The translations under genes and the position numbers were made by a program. 64,000 nucleotides of DNA. It comes from Anaerolineales bacterium. GTDB lineage: Bacteria; Chloroflexota; Anaerolineae; 4572-78; J111. Below are positions 23,869 through 32,579 of the stretch, piece by piece; position 1 is the stretch's first letter; each line of letters begins with the position of its first letter. The DNA lies in contig JACKAU010000006.1 of assembly GCA_020634855.1 (NCBI GenBank), positions 501,889 through 565,888 of the forward strand, in the 5' to 3' direction. Under the pieces are notes generated by a model. It did no database searches, was not told where the DNA came from, and worked only from the letters and a program-made list of their open reading frames with translations.

Positions 23869-26157
23869 ATGCTTGAAATCGCCCTGACCCGCTTCTTCTC
23901 AACCCTTTTCTTTCCGCCCTACGTCTTCGCCGTCATCTCCATCGCCATTCTTGGCCTCGGCTTGGGCGCGGCCCTGGCGACGGTGCGACCCGCCTGGCGA
24001 CAGCTCACACACGTTACGCTCTACCTGACGCTGGCCGGCTATGCGGTGATACTGCTGCTCTTGGTTGCTGTCTGGACGGCATCAATCAATTTAAACGGGG
24101 TCTTACTGGCCTTGGTGCTGCTGCCCTACTTATTCATCGGCCTGGCCCTGGCGACCATCTTTAGCGCCGCGCCGGCGGCCAGCCCCCGCCTATACCGGGC
24201 CGACCTGCTGGGCGCGGGCGTGGGGGCTATTGGGGCCATCCCCGTGATGAATGTCCTGGGCGGCCTCAACACGCTCTTCTTGGTCAGCGCCCTGTTTGGG
24301 CTGGCCGCGCTGATTGTCGATTACAGCGCCAACTCGGCCCAACGTGACCGAGTACTCTTATCCGCGTCTGAACCGGAGCAGCCTGAACAGCCGCCACGCC
24401 GGAACCGTTTGGCTGCTTGGCTGCTGTGCGGGTTGGCCGCCGTCGCTCTCATCACCAACACCCTCCCGGCGACTCGCTGGCTGGAAATCGATATGGCGGC
24501 GCTCGCCTCGGCCAAGCCCATCACCGAGAGCTTGGCCGGCGGCGGCGCGATCATTCGCACCACCTGGGACTCCTTCGCCCGGACCGACCTGGTCGATCCC
24601 GGTCAGGGCCGGCCCTACGAGCTATACCTCGACGGTGCGGCCGGTTCGGTCATGCCGCCGGCGGGCGACCTCAACCTGCTGCGGACCGATATCGGCTTCT
24701 TTCCCTTTGCCACCACTCAGCCGGAGCAGGTGCTGGTGGTGGGACCGGGCGGCGGGCTGGATGTGTGGTTCGCCTTGAACGGTCGGGCGCAGGAGGTGAC
24801 CGCCGTGGAGATCAACCCGGCCAGTGTTGGCCTGGTGAACGAACTGGCGGCTTATCACGGCGACCTCTACCACCAACCGGGCGTACGAGTGCTGGTCGAT
24901 GAAGGTCGCAGCGTGCTGCGCCGCGAGGATCGTCGCTACGACCTGATCTATCTGTCGCAGGTGGTCACCCTGGCCGCCGAGCGCAACGGCTACGCCCTGA
25001 CCGAAAACACCATCTACACCGTCGAAGCCTTCAGCGACTATCTGGCCCACCTTCAGTCCAGCGGCCAGATTGCCCTCAAGCTGTACGATGAGCTAACCCT
25101 AACCAGGGCGCTGGTGACCGCCGCCACGGCTTTACGCCAAACGCGCGGTATCTCCGAAGCCGAGGCGATGGCTCACCTGGCCGTCTTCCTCGATCCCAAC
25201 GCCGATCCGCCGGTCCCGTTGCTGATCATACAGGCTGAGCCGTTCGCGCCCGGCGATGCCCAGGCTTACGCCGATGTCGCCAGTCGAGTGGGATTTACGC
25301 CGCTCTTTGTGCCGGGCGTGACGGCCTCGCCCGCACTGGCCGGAGTGATGAATGGCCAAACGTCTCTGGCCGATCTAATCGCTGCATCTGCCTCCGACAT
25401 CGCGCCGACCACCGACGATCGCCCGTTCTTCTACCAGTTCGAACGTGGCGTACCGCAGCGGTTGCGGCCGCTGTTGTGGGGAATGGGGGGATTGTTGGTT
25501 GGTTTGTTGGTTGGCTGGTTTGTTGGTTGGCGTGTGGGGTGGTTTGATGGCGCAGACGGTGACAAAACCGCGCGATGGATGCCCATTTATTTTGCAGCGT
25601 TGGGCGCGGGCTTTATGATGGTCGAGATGGCGCTGATCCAGCAGACCCGCCTCTTTCTGGGTCATCCGACGCCGGCTGTGACCACGATCCTGGGGGTGCT
25701 GCTCATCGGCGGCGGGATCGGTAGCGGCTGGGCCGGGCGCTGGCCCGACGCAGCGAAACCGGGCCGGCTCATCGGCGTACTGCTGGTGATTGTGGCGCTG
25801 GTGGTGGTTTGGCTGATGGTTTGGCCGTGGGTGAGCGGGGTATTTCTGGCTGCCCCAACCGGAGGTCGGATGGTGGTCGCTACAGCCGGAGTCCTGCCGT
25901 TGGCCTTGTTGATGGGTATCCCTTTTCCGCTGGGCTTGTGGTTCGCCGGTCGCTTTGATCACGGCGACCGCCATGTGGCGCTGGCCTGGGCCGTCAACGG
26001 CGTGATGACCGTGGCCGGCTCGGCGGCGGCGGTGACGCTGGCTATGCTGGCCGGCTTCAGTTGGGTGCTGCTGGCCGGCGCGGGGATGTATGGCGTGGCA
26101 GCGACGGTGGCGTATGGGTTGAGAGGCCCTTCAGCAAATAGACATCCCAGTGGTTGA
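23869..26157 (+). CDS. Polytopic membrane protein with spermidine-synthase-like domain; 5' end uncertain
   Basis: 762 residues from the ATG. N-terminal helices lead to a soluble Rossmann methyltransferase/spermidine-synthase-like domain (VLVVGPGGGLDVWFALNGR, VTAVEINPAS, DLIYLSQV), then more helices. GGGLMLEIALTRFF at the start resembles GAGFMMVEMALIQQ in the C-terminal half, an internal duplication. The frame is coding-like upstream of the ATG (TPYSITLALLSGGGL, from about 23824), so the ATG cuts the first helix. An ATG at 23684, just after the permease stop, opens a Pro-rich frame that would join this one after a one-base shift in the C-rich tract 23790-23830. Either an indel or a sequence error broke the start. 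Function unknown; members are annotated as spermidine synthase without proof. Confidence 0.75.
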   Translation: MLEIALTRFFSTLFFPPYVFAVISIAILGLGLGAALATVRPAWRQLTHVTLYLTLAGYAVILLLLVAVWTASINLNGVLLALVLLPYLFIGLALATIFSAAPAASPRLYRADLLGAGVGAIGAIPVMNVLGGLNTLFLVSALFGLAALIVDYSANSAQRDRVLLSASEPEQPEQPPRRNRLAAWLLCGLAAVALITNTLPATRWLEIDMAALASAKPITESLAGGGAIIRTTWDSFARTDLVDPGQGRPYELYLDGAAGSVMPPAGDLNLLRTDIGFFPFATTQPEQVLVVGPGGGLDVWFALNGRAQEVTAVEINPASVGLVNELAAYHGDLYHQPGVRVLVDEGRSVLRREDRRYDLIYLSQVVTLAAERNGYALTENTIYTVEAFSDYLAHLQSSGQIALKLYDELTLTRALVTAATALRQTRGISEAEAMAHLAVFLDPNADPPVPLLIIQAEPFAPGDAQAYADVASRVGFTPLFVPGVTASPALAGVMNGQTSLADLIAASASDIAPTTDDRPFFYQFERGVPQRLRPLLWGMGGLLVGLLVGWFVGWRVGWFDGADGDKTARWMPIYFAALGAGFMMVEMALIQQTRLFLGHPTPAVTTILGVLLIGGGIGSGWAGRWPDAAKPGRLIGVLLVIVALVVVWLMVWPWVSGVFLAAPTGGRMVVATAGVLPLALLMGIPFPLGLWFAGRFDHGDRHVALAWAVNGVMTVAGSAAAVTLAMLAGFSWVLLAGAGMYGVAATVAYGLRGPSANRHPSG

Positions 26158-26207
26158 GTTAGTGGCGTATAGCGTCAAAGTTATCACATGGGCGGAACCT
26201 AAACCAA

Positions 26208-26239
26208 AACAGCCTCAGGCGATGATGCCTGAGGCTGTT
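26208..26239. terminator. Bidirectional terminator, perfect 13-bp stem
   Basis: AACAGCCTCAGGC (26208-26220) pairs with GCCTGAGGCTGTT (26227-26239) across GATGAT. It lies between convergent genes. The U-tract is poor on both strands, but position and stem strength support transcription termination. Confidence 0.75.
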
Positions 26240-26269
26240 ATCAAGTTGGTTCCAGTTGAAACCGCTGCC

Positions 26270-26989
26270 TTATATGACCGTGAGCACGTCTTCCAACTCG
26301 CCGGTGCGTAGGCCGCTTTTGCCATATTTGGCCTGCACTCTTAGCTTATAGAGGCCGGGGCTGAGGTTATCGGGCACCCGAAAGGTGATCTCTTTGGGGG
26401 TGACGCGGGTGAACTCTTCGACCCGCACCGCCTCGGCGAGGTTGAGCAGCCCGGCGGCGTCAATCGGCACAACGAATAACCCCTGCTCCGGGTCGGCCGG
26501 GTCGAAGCGGAGTCGGTTGCCCAAGATGCGAGCGTTGTGGCCGGGGGTCAACTCGGAATCGGGCGACCCATTGTAGAGATTAACATATACATCCAACTCC
26601 GGCTGCTTTTTATAGGTGGCTTCCTTTTCCATCGGAATACCGCTTTCAACCACTTCTTTGAACCCCGAACCGGCCTGGACCAGCGGCACAACTTTATGGC
26701 GGCTGCGATCAAATTGATCTTGAGGGCCGGTGAAGACCCCTTTGATGGTAAAACCGTAGCGGGCGCTGCGGGTAACCACCTGCCAGCCGTTGCTGGCGGC
26801 CAGATTGATGGTATCGTGATATTTGCTAATGACTGCCTGGGTATCAGCCCGGGTGATGGGCGATCCGTTAACCATCATCATATCGATGATATCATCGTCA
26901 GTCATCACTTCATTGTACTGGACCGAAGCGTGATACTTTTTGTCGCCGCTGTTGAAATTGGTTTTGCAGATCTTGTACGATGCACTCAT
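26270..26989 (-). CDS. DUF4469 protein with HU-like DNA-binding N-terminal domain
   Basis: 239 residues. The N-terminal half (about 8-115: KYHASVQYNEVMTDDDIIDMMMVNGSPIT, ISKYHDTINLAASNGWQV) resembles the HU/IHF-fold domain found with DUF4469. The C-terminal half (about 140-238) is the DUF4469 Ig-like domain with LTPGHNARILGNRLRFDP and VPDNLSPGLYKLRVQAKYG. Proteins of this kind are best known from Bacteroidetes; the role is not known, and DNA binding is predicted from the fold only. The ATG at 26989 has TAGGAG upstream. It appears to be a single-gene unit that ends at the bidirectional terminator. Confidence 0.75.
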   Translation of the reverse strand: MSASYKICKTNFNSGDKKYHASVQYNEVMTDDDIIDMMMVNGSPITRADTQAVISKYHDTINLAASNGWQVVTRSARYGFTIKGVFTGPQDQFDRSRHKVVPLVQAGSGFKEVVESGIPMEKEATYKKQPELDVYVNLYNGSPDSELTPGHNARILGNRLRFDPADPEQGLFVVPIDAAGLLNLAEAVRVEEFTRVTPKEITFRVPDNLSPGLYKLRVQAKYGKSGLRTGELEDVLTVI

Positions 26990-27169
26990 GGTTTCTAGCT
27001 CCTAAATGATGAAAAGGTATTTGAGATGATATTAGTATAGCCAAAAACGGCCGGTTGTCTGTTAAAACTTTATGCTGTTCTTGGTGGAATTATATGACAA
27101 CTTCGTTGGAAAAAGTTAAGAAAAGCACCGTTGAACTAACCTTTATGCAAAAAATGAAAATTTAAGGTC

Positions 27170-27330
27170 CCCAGGCTGGGAATAGGGTCGATCTCAGACT
27201 GGGATCGGGTCCGATTCCAGTAAGGGAACGAAGCCGATCTCAGGCTGGGATCAGGGGCGATCTCGGCCTGGAGATACATCAGATGCCAGTCAGGAGTTGG
27301 GGTCGATCCAAGACTGGCATGATCGGTTGC
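27170..27330. repeat. Seven diverged 23-bp tandem repeats
   Basis: Units begin at 27170, 27193, 27216, 27239, 27262, 27285 and 27308, each exactly 23 bp, with shared core CTCAGRCTGGGATC and a CGAT end. Units 2 and 4 are the best conserved. The period is not a multiple of 3, so coding is excluded. It occupies the gap between the DUF4469 gene and the promoter block of the methyltransferase gene. Role unknown. Confidence 0.8.
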
Positions 27331-27463
27331 GTTCGAGGGACAAAACCCACCGATCATCCTCTCACCGGTCTGCCGCCGCAGGCGCCGACGATCCGCCGGC
27401 ATGGGCCGAATCGATCCGTTCTCTATTCTTTATTCTCTATTCTTCATTCCCCAGGTTTGCCTA

Positions 27464-27545
27464 TGTGGTTTGTGGTACTATTGATATTGGCTTCGGTCTG
27501 TGTGATAATAGGCTTATAGAAGCGTTGGAAGAATTAGATTTGATG
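27464..27545 (+). promoter_or_regulatory. Promoter block, copy 1 (shared with 62328-62405)
   Basis: TTGATA (27481-27486) and GATAAT (27504-27509) are 17 bp apart, inside a roughly 75-bp block that recurs upstream of the adenylate cyclase gene. TGGTTTGTGGTACTATTGATA and TGTGTGATAATAGGC are the best conserved parts. It drives the methyltransferase gene at 27610. Confidence 0.65.
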
Positions 27546-27609
27546 TGTAATCATCGTTAGCTACTTCGCAAGATAAATTCTATCTGGCGAGAATATAGAG
27601 GGAATGTAA

Positions 27610-28173
27610 ATGGGTTACTTCGACGATGAAAAGAATGTTGAAGCATATGTCAAAATGGCTGAAGGATATGATGGCCGAGCCTTGATTGACGTCCTGAAAA
27701 AGCATCTGAGAAACGGCTCAACCGTTTTAGAGTTGGGGATGGGACCAGGCAAGGATTTTGAACTCTTGGCTGAATCCTTTCAAGTAACCGGGTCAGATAA
27801 CGCCACAGCGTTCCTGGATCGCTATAGAGCAAGAAATGCAGCGGCAGATTTGGTCTTACTTGATGCCGCAAAGATGAATATAGACCGAAGATTTGATGGC
27901 ATTTATTCAAATAAGGTCTTGCACCATTTAACCAGAGTAGAACTCAAAGAATCGCTCAAAAGACAAGGAGCAATATTAAACAATGGCGGTATTGTGCTCC
28001 ATTCCCTGTGGTATGGTGACAAAGAAGAGGAAATGTCCGGCTTACGCTTTGTTTACTATACGGAAGAGACATTTGGCGAAATTGTTGGGTCTGAATATGA
28101 ACTGATGGAAGCCACGAGATATACAGAGATAGAGCGGGACGATTCACTGTACGTCGTATTAAGAAAGCGGTAA
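27610..28173 (+). CDS. Class I SAM-dependent methyltransferase
   Basis: 187 residues. Motif I is VLELGMGPGKDFELL, with the acidic residue of motif II in VTGSDNA, followed by LVLLDAAKMNIDRRFDGIYSNKVLHHL (motif IV region). The C-terminal third is short and ends LYVVLRKR. Typical of small Methyltransf_11/25 enzymes; substrate unknown. ATG 27610 has AGAGGGAA upstream. Base composition is more AT-rich than its neighbours, which may indicate recent arrival. It has its own promoter block and no cotranscribed neighbour. Confidence 0.88.
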   Translation: MGYFDDEKNVEAYVKMAEGYDGRALIDVLKKHLRNGSTVLELGMGPGKDFELLAESFQVTGSDNATAFLDRYRARNAAADLVLLDAAKMNIDRRFDGIYSNKVLHHLTRVELKESLKRQGAILNNGGIVLHSLWYGDKEEEMSGLRFVYYTEETFGEIVGSEYELMEATRYTEIERDDSLYVVLRKR

Positions 28174-28315
28174 AGAACAACAAGGTTGAAGGTTTTAGGT
28201 CTTCGGTCGGAGGTTGGTTTCGCAAAACAGGCCTGTCGGTTAGCTTGTTTTCGATTTATACGAACAAGCCCCTCTAAAATATTCTATGTCAGCTTAGTTT
28301 ATTTGTTCTTCCGGA

Positions 28316-30582
28316 TCACAATTTTACAATAGTTCCCAATATAGAGTTTGACATCCCCCGGTAACTATCATCAAAGGTTAAAATTACTGCTTGGGCCAAA
28401 TCTATTTCGTCGGTGCATTGAACGGGATGAGGATAGATGGGTACCTGTGCGCCATATTTAACGTAGATAGGCATATGTTCCAGCGGCATTTTGATTTGTT
28501 TTAGCCAGCGACTCCCTTCTAAACGCTTGCCTGTCCAAAAGTCAATCCACTTGCCTGCCGGTAGATACACATCCCGTACCCCGTTGCTGTTTGTGATTGG
28601 CGCTACCAGAAAGGCATCGCCAAAGTAATATTGGTCGTCAATATGCCAGCAGGTGGGATCGTCTTCATGGTGAAAGATCAGGGCTTGCAGCATAGGTAAA
28701 CCGGTATTGATGACATGTTGCCCTTGTTCTACCAGATATGGAATCAGCGCGTAACGCAGCTTCCACCATTGCCGGACAATGTCAGCTATGGCAGGATATT
28801 CGTATGGTTCGCGAGGGGAGGTACCGTGATACCGGAAGTGGGAGGTAAAGACGCCAAATTGCGTCCAGCGCACATACAAATCATCGGCGGGCCAGCTATT
28901 CATAAAGTTGGGCACGCCGTGAAAACCGGGTACATCGTGGCTCCAAAAAGCAAAACCGGACAACCCCAGGTGCAGCCCGCCTTGCAAAGAGCCGGCTAAA
29001 CCATCCCAGGTGCAGGCAGAGTCTCCGCCCCAATGAAGCGGATAGCGTTGGCTACCGGCCCAACTGGCCCGCGCCCAAATGAGACCCGCACCGGTGGTTT
29101 TTTGTGATTTCATAGGCCGCCTTTTGATACAGCAGGGCATAAAGGTTGTGCAATTTAGCTGCGGGCATCTGGTACTCGGCGTCAAAATGAAGATCCTCGC
29201 CAAAGTCGGTTTTGATAGCCGCTACCCCATTTTTAACAGTCGTTCCAGCAGACTTTGATACCATTCAACTGCTTCGGGATTAGAAAAATCAATTCTGCCC
29301 CAATCATTTGGATGGAAAAATCGGACCCGGTCTTTCCTTCTCGGCCGGGATTGGCCGCCACATAACCTTTTTCAACCGCCATATCAAAAAGTTTGTTGCC
29401 CTGCCCCAAATTAGGCATTTGCCACAGGGTAATACGGTAGCCATCGTCCTGCATGTCTTTGATAAACATTTCGGGATCGGGGAAACGCTCTCGGCTAAAT
29501 TCCCACTCACACACCCAATCTTTGGCAAACCAGCCTGTATCGAGATGGAGCACGTCGCACGGAAAGTCACCTTCCCGCAGTTTTCTGGCCACGGTTCGCA
29601 CTTCTTCTTCAGAGAAGTAAGTCATCCGAGACATCCAAGTGCCGTAGCTCCAGACAGGCACGTCCTGGGGAAAGCCGGTCAAGCGACGGTAGTTGTACAT
29701 CACCTGTTCAACCGCGCCGCCACCAATAATAAATAGATCCAGTCCCGATTCTTCCACCAGCCCTTGGGCCGCCCGCGTGGACGTATCGGCCAAGGAAAGT
29801 CGGATGTGGGCCGAGGAGTGGATGAATAACCCGTACGGACGGCTGGTCAGATAAAAAGGAATATTTTTGTAGGCGCGGCGGCTGTTGACGCCCAGACCAT
29901 CGGTGTTTTCCAATATAAACGTGCGCCCGGCGAGGTCCAGCCGAGCAAAACGCTCGCCGGTTCCTGTGAATTTCTCGTTGGGTCGGGCGTGAAAGGAAAA
30001 GAGCGCCCGATGTGGAACGCCGGCGCGTTCCACAAAGGCCATCGCCATAGAATCGTGTTTTTGAGGAAAGAATTGGTCGTAGGCCATTAGGGGGACGCTT
30101 GTTTTGCCGTCGGGGAATAATTCAATGTCCAGCGTTTCATCGGGCGGGGGTTGCAGATCACTCCACACTTTGATGGGAGGTTCAGCTAAATTGACCCGCA
30201 TTCGCAGCCTGTCGTGGCTGTCTCTGATTTCCCAGCCGCTGTCCGTTGTCTGCGCCGATAAGGTTTCAACAACGAGTGAATCGTGCATCTCTAACATGGG
30301 GCTGTCATCATCAGGTCCCGATTCGTCAAAAGCGATTGACAGGCGCAGGATGCTATCGCCATAAGCCCGCACCCGTAGCTTGTATTCTTTTCTGGCAATT
30401 TCCGAATTGGCCTCAACCTCCAATCCCTTTTTTTGCGCCTGAAAAGGAATCATTAAAAAAGCATCACCATTTGACGCGCAACTGATGCCGGTCGGACGGC
30501 AAGCCCGCCACAGGGTATCGTCTGCTGTTTCCGGCGCGTCGAAATCCAACATGTCAATCAAAAAATCATTAGCTTGTTTCAT
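28316..30582 (-). pseudogene. GH31 alpha-glucosidase/alpha-xylosidase, broken by three frameshifts
   Basis: Conceptual product about 750 residues. The N-terminal part has EKFTGTGERFARLDLAGR, DVPVWSYGTWMSRMTYFSEEEV and DVLHLDTGWF; the middle part has AAIKTDFGED, where Asp in KTDFGE is the nucleophile as in E. coli YicI; and the C-terminal part has GFAFWSHDVPGF and SHFRYHGTSPREPY. The frame changes at the T5 (29316-29320 on the plus strand), at A5/G4 (about 29225-29233) and at A6 (29098-29103). Restoring one base at each site gives continuous family sequence, for example DFFHPNDWGRIDFSNPEAV. All three sites are homopolymers, so sequencing error is as possible as true decay. YicI-like enzymes release xylose or glucose from oligosaccharides, matching the sugar importer genes upstream. 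Confidence 0.85.
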
Positions 30583-30626
30583 TGGAGGTCCTCTAAAGTT
30601 TGCTTCGTTTGGATAGCCATGTATTT

Positions 30627-31447
30627 TTACCCCTTAACAGCCCCGGAAGTCATTCCAGAAACAATAAATCGCTGCCCCAGCAAATAGACCACAACAACCG
30701 GTAGAATGGTTAACAGAATATCTGCCGAAACCAGACTCCAATCAGACTCGTATTGTCCAAAAAATTGTAGATTGCCAGGGTCATGGGCCAGTAGGTGCTT
30801 TTGTTCAAATAGTACAGGGGCAGTAGGAACTCGCTCCAGATCCACAGAAAACTTAGAATAGCGGTAGTAACCAGAGCCGGCTTCAACAAAGGAAGTATAA
30901 TGGAAAAAAAGAGTCTGAAAGGGCCGCAACCATCGATGATGGCGGCCTCATCGAGTTCCCTGGGGATGGTTTCGACAAAAGCATAAATGATAAAAACACT
31001 GAGGGGGATTTGGGTGGCCGCATATAGAATAATGATACCTATTTGCGTGTTAATAAGATGAGTTAATTGCATTACTTTGGTCAAGGTCACAAAATTCATC
31101 GGCAAAGCAATGCCCATTACGATTAAGTAATAAATGTAACGGTTAGCTCTGGTTCTGTTTCTAGATAAGACAAAAGCCGCCATAGCCGATAAGGTAATGG
31201 CGATAATTGTGGCAAACGTGGAATAGATCATGCTGTTAAGAAAAGCCTGCCCTAACTTCCCCTTTTCTATCACGGTTAAGAAATTTCCCCAATGAAGAGC
31301 GGTAGGTAAATCAACCCCCATGGAACTGGCCTGTACCTGGTCTTTGAGTGAATTGATGACGACCAGGTAGATAGGAATGAACATGATCAGACTAACAATA
31401 ATAGCCATTGTATTCGCGCTGATGGCTTTTATCTTTTTTGTTTTCAT
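30627..31447 (-). pseudogene. Sugar ABC transporter permease (MalG/MsmG type), one frameshift
   Basis: Starts at ATG 31447 with GGAGGTG upstream; earlier in-frame ATG has no ribosome site. Six-helix CUT1 permease with EAA loop IPRELDEAAIIDGCGPFRLFFSIILPLL. The frame breaks in a run of six T (plus-strand A6 at 30759-30764): with one more T the sequence continues AIYNFFGQYESDWSLV and ends RFIVSGMTSGAVKG, the standard family C-terminus. As read, the protein lacks the last membrane helix. Either a real knockout of the importer or a homopolymer error. Third gene of the LacI-controlled operon, upstream of the GH31 gene. Confidence 0.85.
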
Positions 31448-31565
31448 GACCAAACACCTCCATGATAGTGATTGGTGAAGTGATTCGGAGGTAAGAGTAT
31501 GCCCTTTTGGGATAGAGGATAAATAGCTAGGCAAGAGGGTAGATGAAATAGATGAATAATCGGCA

Positions 31566-32465
31566 TTAGAAATCCGTCCCTTCTTTATGCATAAGCCAAA
31601 TTACGAAATATCCGAACGAAACCATAATCACAAATAACATGGTAGAAAGCGCGGTGGCGATTCCATAATATCCTTTGGAAAAGTCTTTGAACACGGCTGT
31701 ATATACCGTTTCGGTGGCATAACCTGGTCCGCCGTTGGTCAACACCCAGACAATATCAAAAACTTTCAAACCGTATAACAAATTCAATACCGTGACCACC
31801 ATGATGGCCGGCATAAGCAAAGGTAACGTAATGTGCCACAACGCTTGCAGGGCATTAGCGCCATCAATGCGGGCAGCCTCATAGTAATCATTCGGTATAG
31901 CCTGGAGTCCCGCAATCAGGATCACCATCAAGTATCCCACGCCTTTCCAGGTATCTACACCGATAACAGAAAACAGCGCCCAATCCACATCAACCAGCCA
32001 GCGCTGGGCCAAAAAATCCAGGCCAACCGTTCGCAGGAATAGATTCAAAATACCGGTGCTGGGATGCAAAATAGATTTGAATACCAGTCCGACCACCAAT
32101 AACGGGAGTACGGCGGGTAAAAAGATGATAGCCCGGTGGAGGTTGGCGAATCGCTTAATACCACTGGTCAAGAGCAAAGCCAGCAGCAACGCGATCACAG
32201 TTTTAAGAATAATGGTGACGACGGTAAAAATTACGGTGTTTTTTATGTAGACTGTGTAATGTCGGCTGGAATCAAAGAAAATTCGATAAAAATTCTCTGC
32301 TCCCACAAAATGGACATCTGTCGAATAACTGCTCCAATCGGTAAAGGAATAGTAGAACCCCATCACCCCGGGAACCAAAAGAAATAATAAATATAAAACC
32401 AGTGCGCCGAAGACAAAGTAAGAAGGATATATTGTATTTTTCATCCTTAATTTGTTCTTCTTCAT
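31566..32465 (-). CDS. Sugar ABC transporter permease, MalF/MsmF type
   Basis: 299 residues from ATG 32465, chosen because GAGGAG lies about ten bases upstream; the frame extends a few codons to a TTG that overlaps that site. Six predicted helices, starting YPSYFVFGALVLYLLFLLVPG, with FYYSFTDWSS and an EAA loop IPNDYYEAARIDGANALQALWHITLP. Partners: the binding protein upstream and the frameshifted MalG-type permease downstream. The ATPase (MsmK/MalK) is not here and is often shared. Substrate likely an oligosaccharide, as judged from the GH31 gene in the same operon. Confidence 0.93.
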   Translation of the reverse strand: MKKNKLRMKNTIYPSYFVFGALVLYLLFLLVPGVMGFYYSFTDWSSYSTDVHFVGAENFYRIFFDSSRHYTVYIKNTVIFTVVTIILKTVIALLLALLLTSGIKRFANLHRAIIFLPAVLPLLVVGLVFKSILHPSTGILNLFLRTVGLDFLAQRWLVDVDWALFSVIGVDTWKGVGYLMVILIAGLQAIPNDYYEAARIDGANALQALWHITLPLLMPAIMVVTVLNLLYGLKVFDIVWVLTNGGPGYATETVYTAVFKDFSKGYYGIATALSTMLFVIMVSFGYFVIWLMHKEGTDF

Positions 32466-32579
32466 CCTAAAATTCTCCTCTGTCAAGGAGCCGAGGCTCA
32501 GGAAAAGTCTTGATGCGGGCCCGTCGGGAGGTCTAGCGGACCCGCATCTATTTTATATCTCTACTGCTTTTCCAAGGGC

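Noticed and set aside
23684..23887. 67-residue Pro-rich ORF after the DppC-type gene
   Set aside because: Low-complexity filler; probably the displaced 5' end of the following membrane protein, not an independent gene.
27463..27519. 18-residue hydrophobic peptide MWFVVLLILASVCVIIGL as a gene
   Set aside because: It overlaps the conserved -35/-10 block; the second copy at 62.3 kb lacks a start codon. Kept only as a possibility in the promoter finding.
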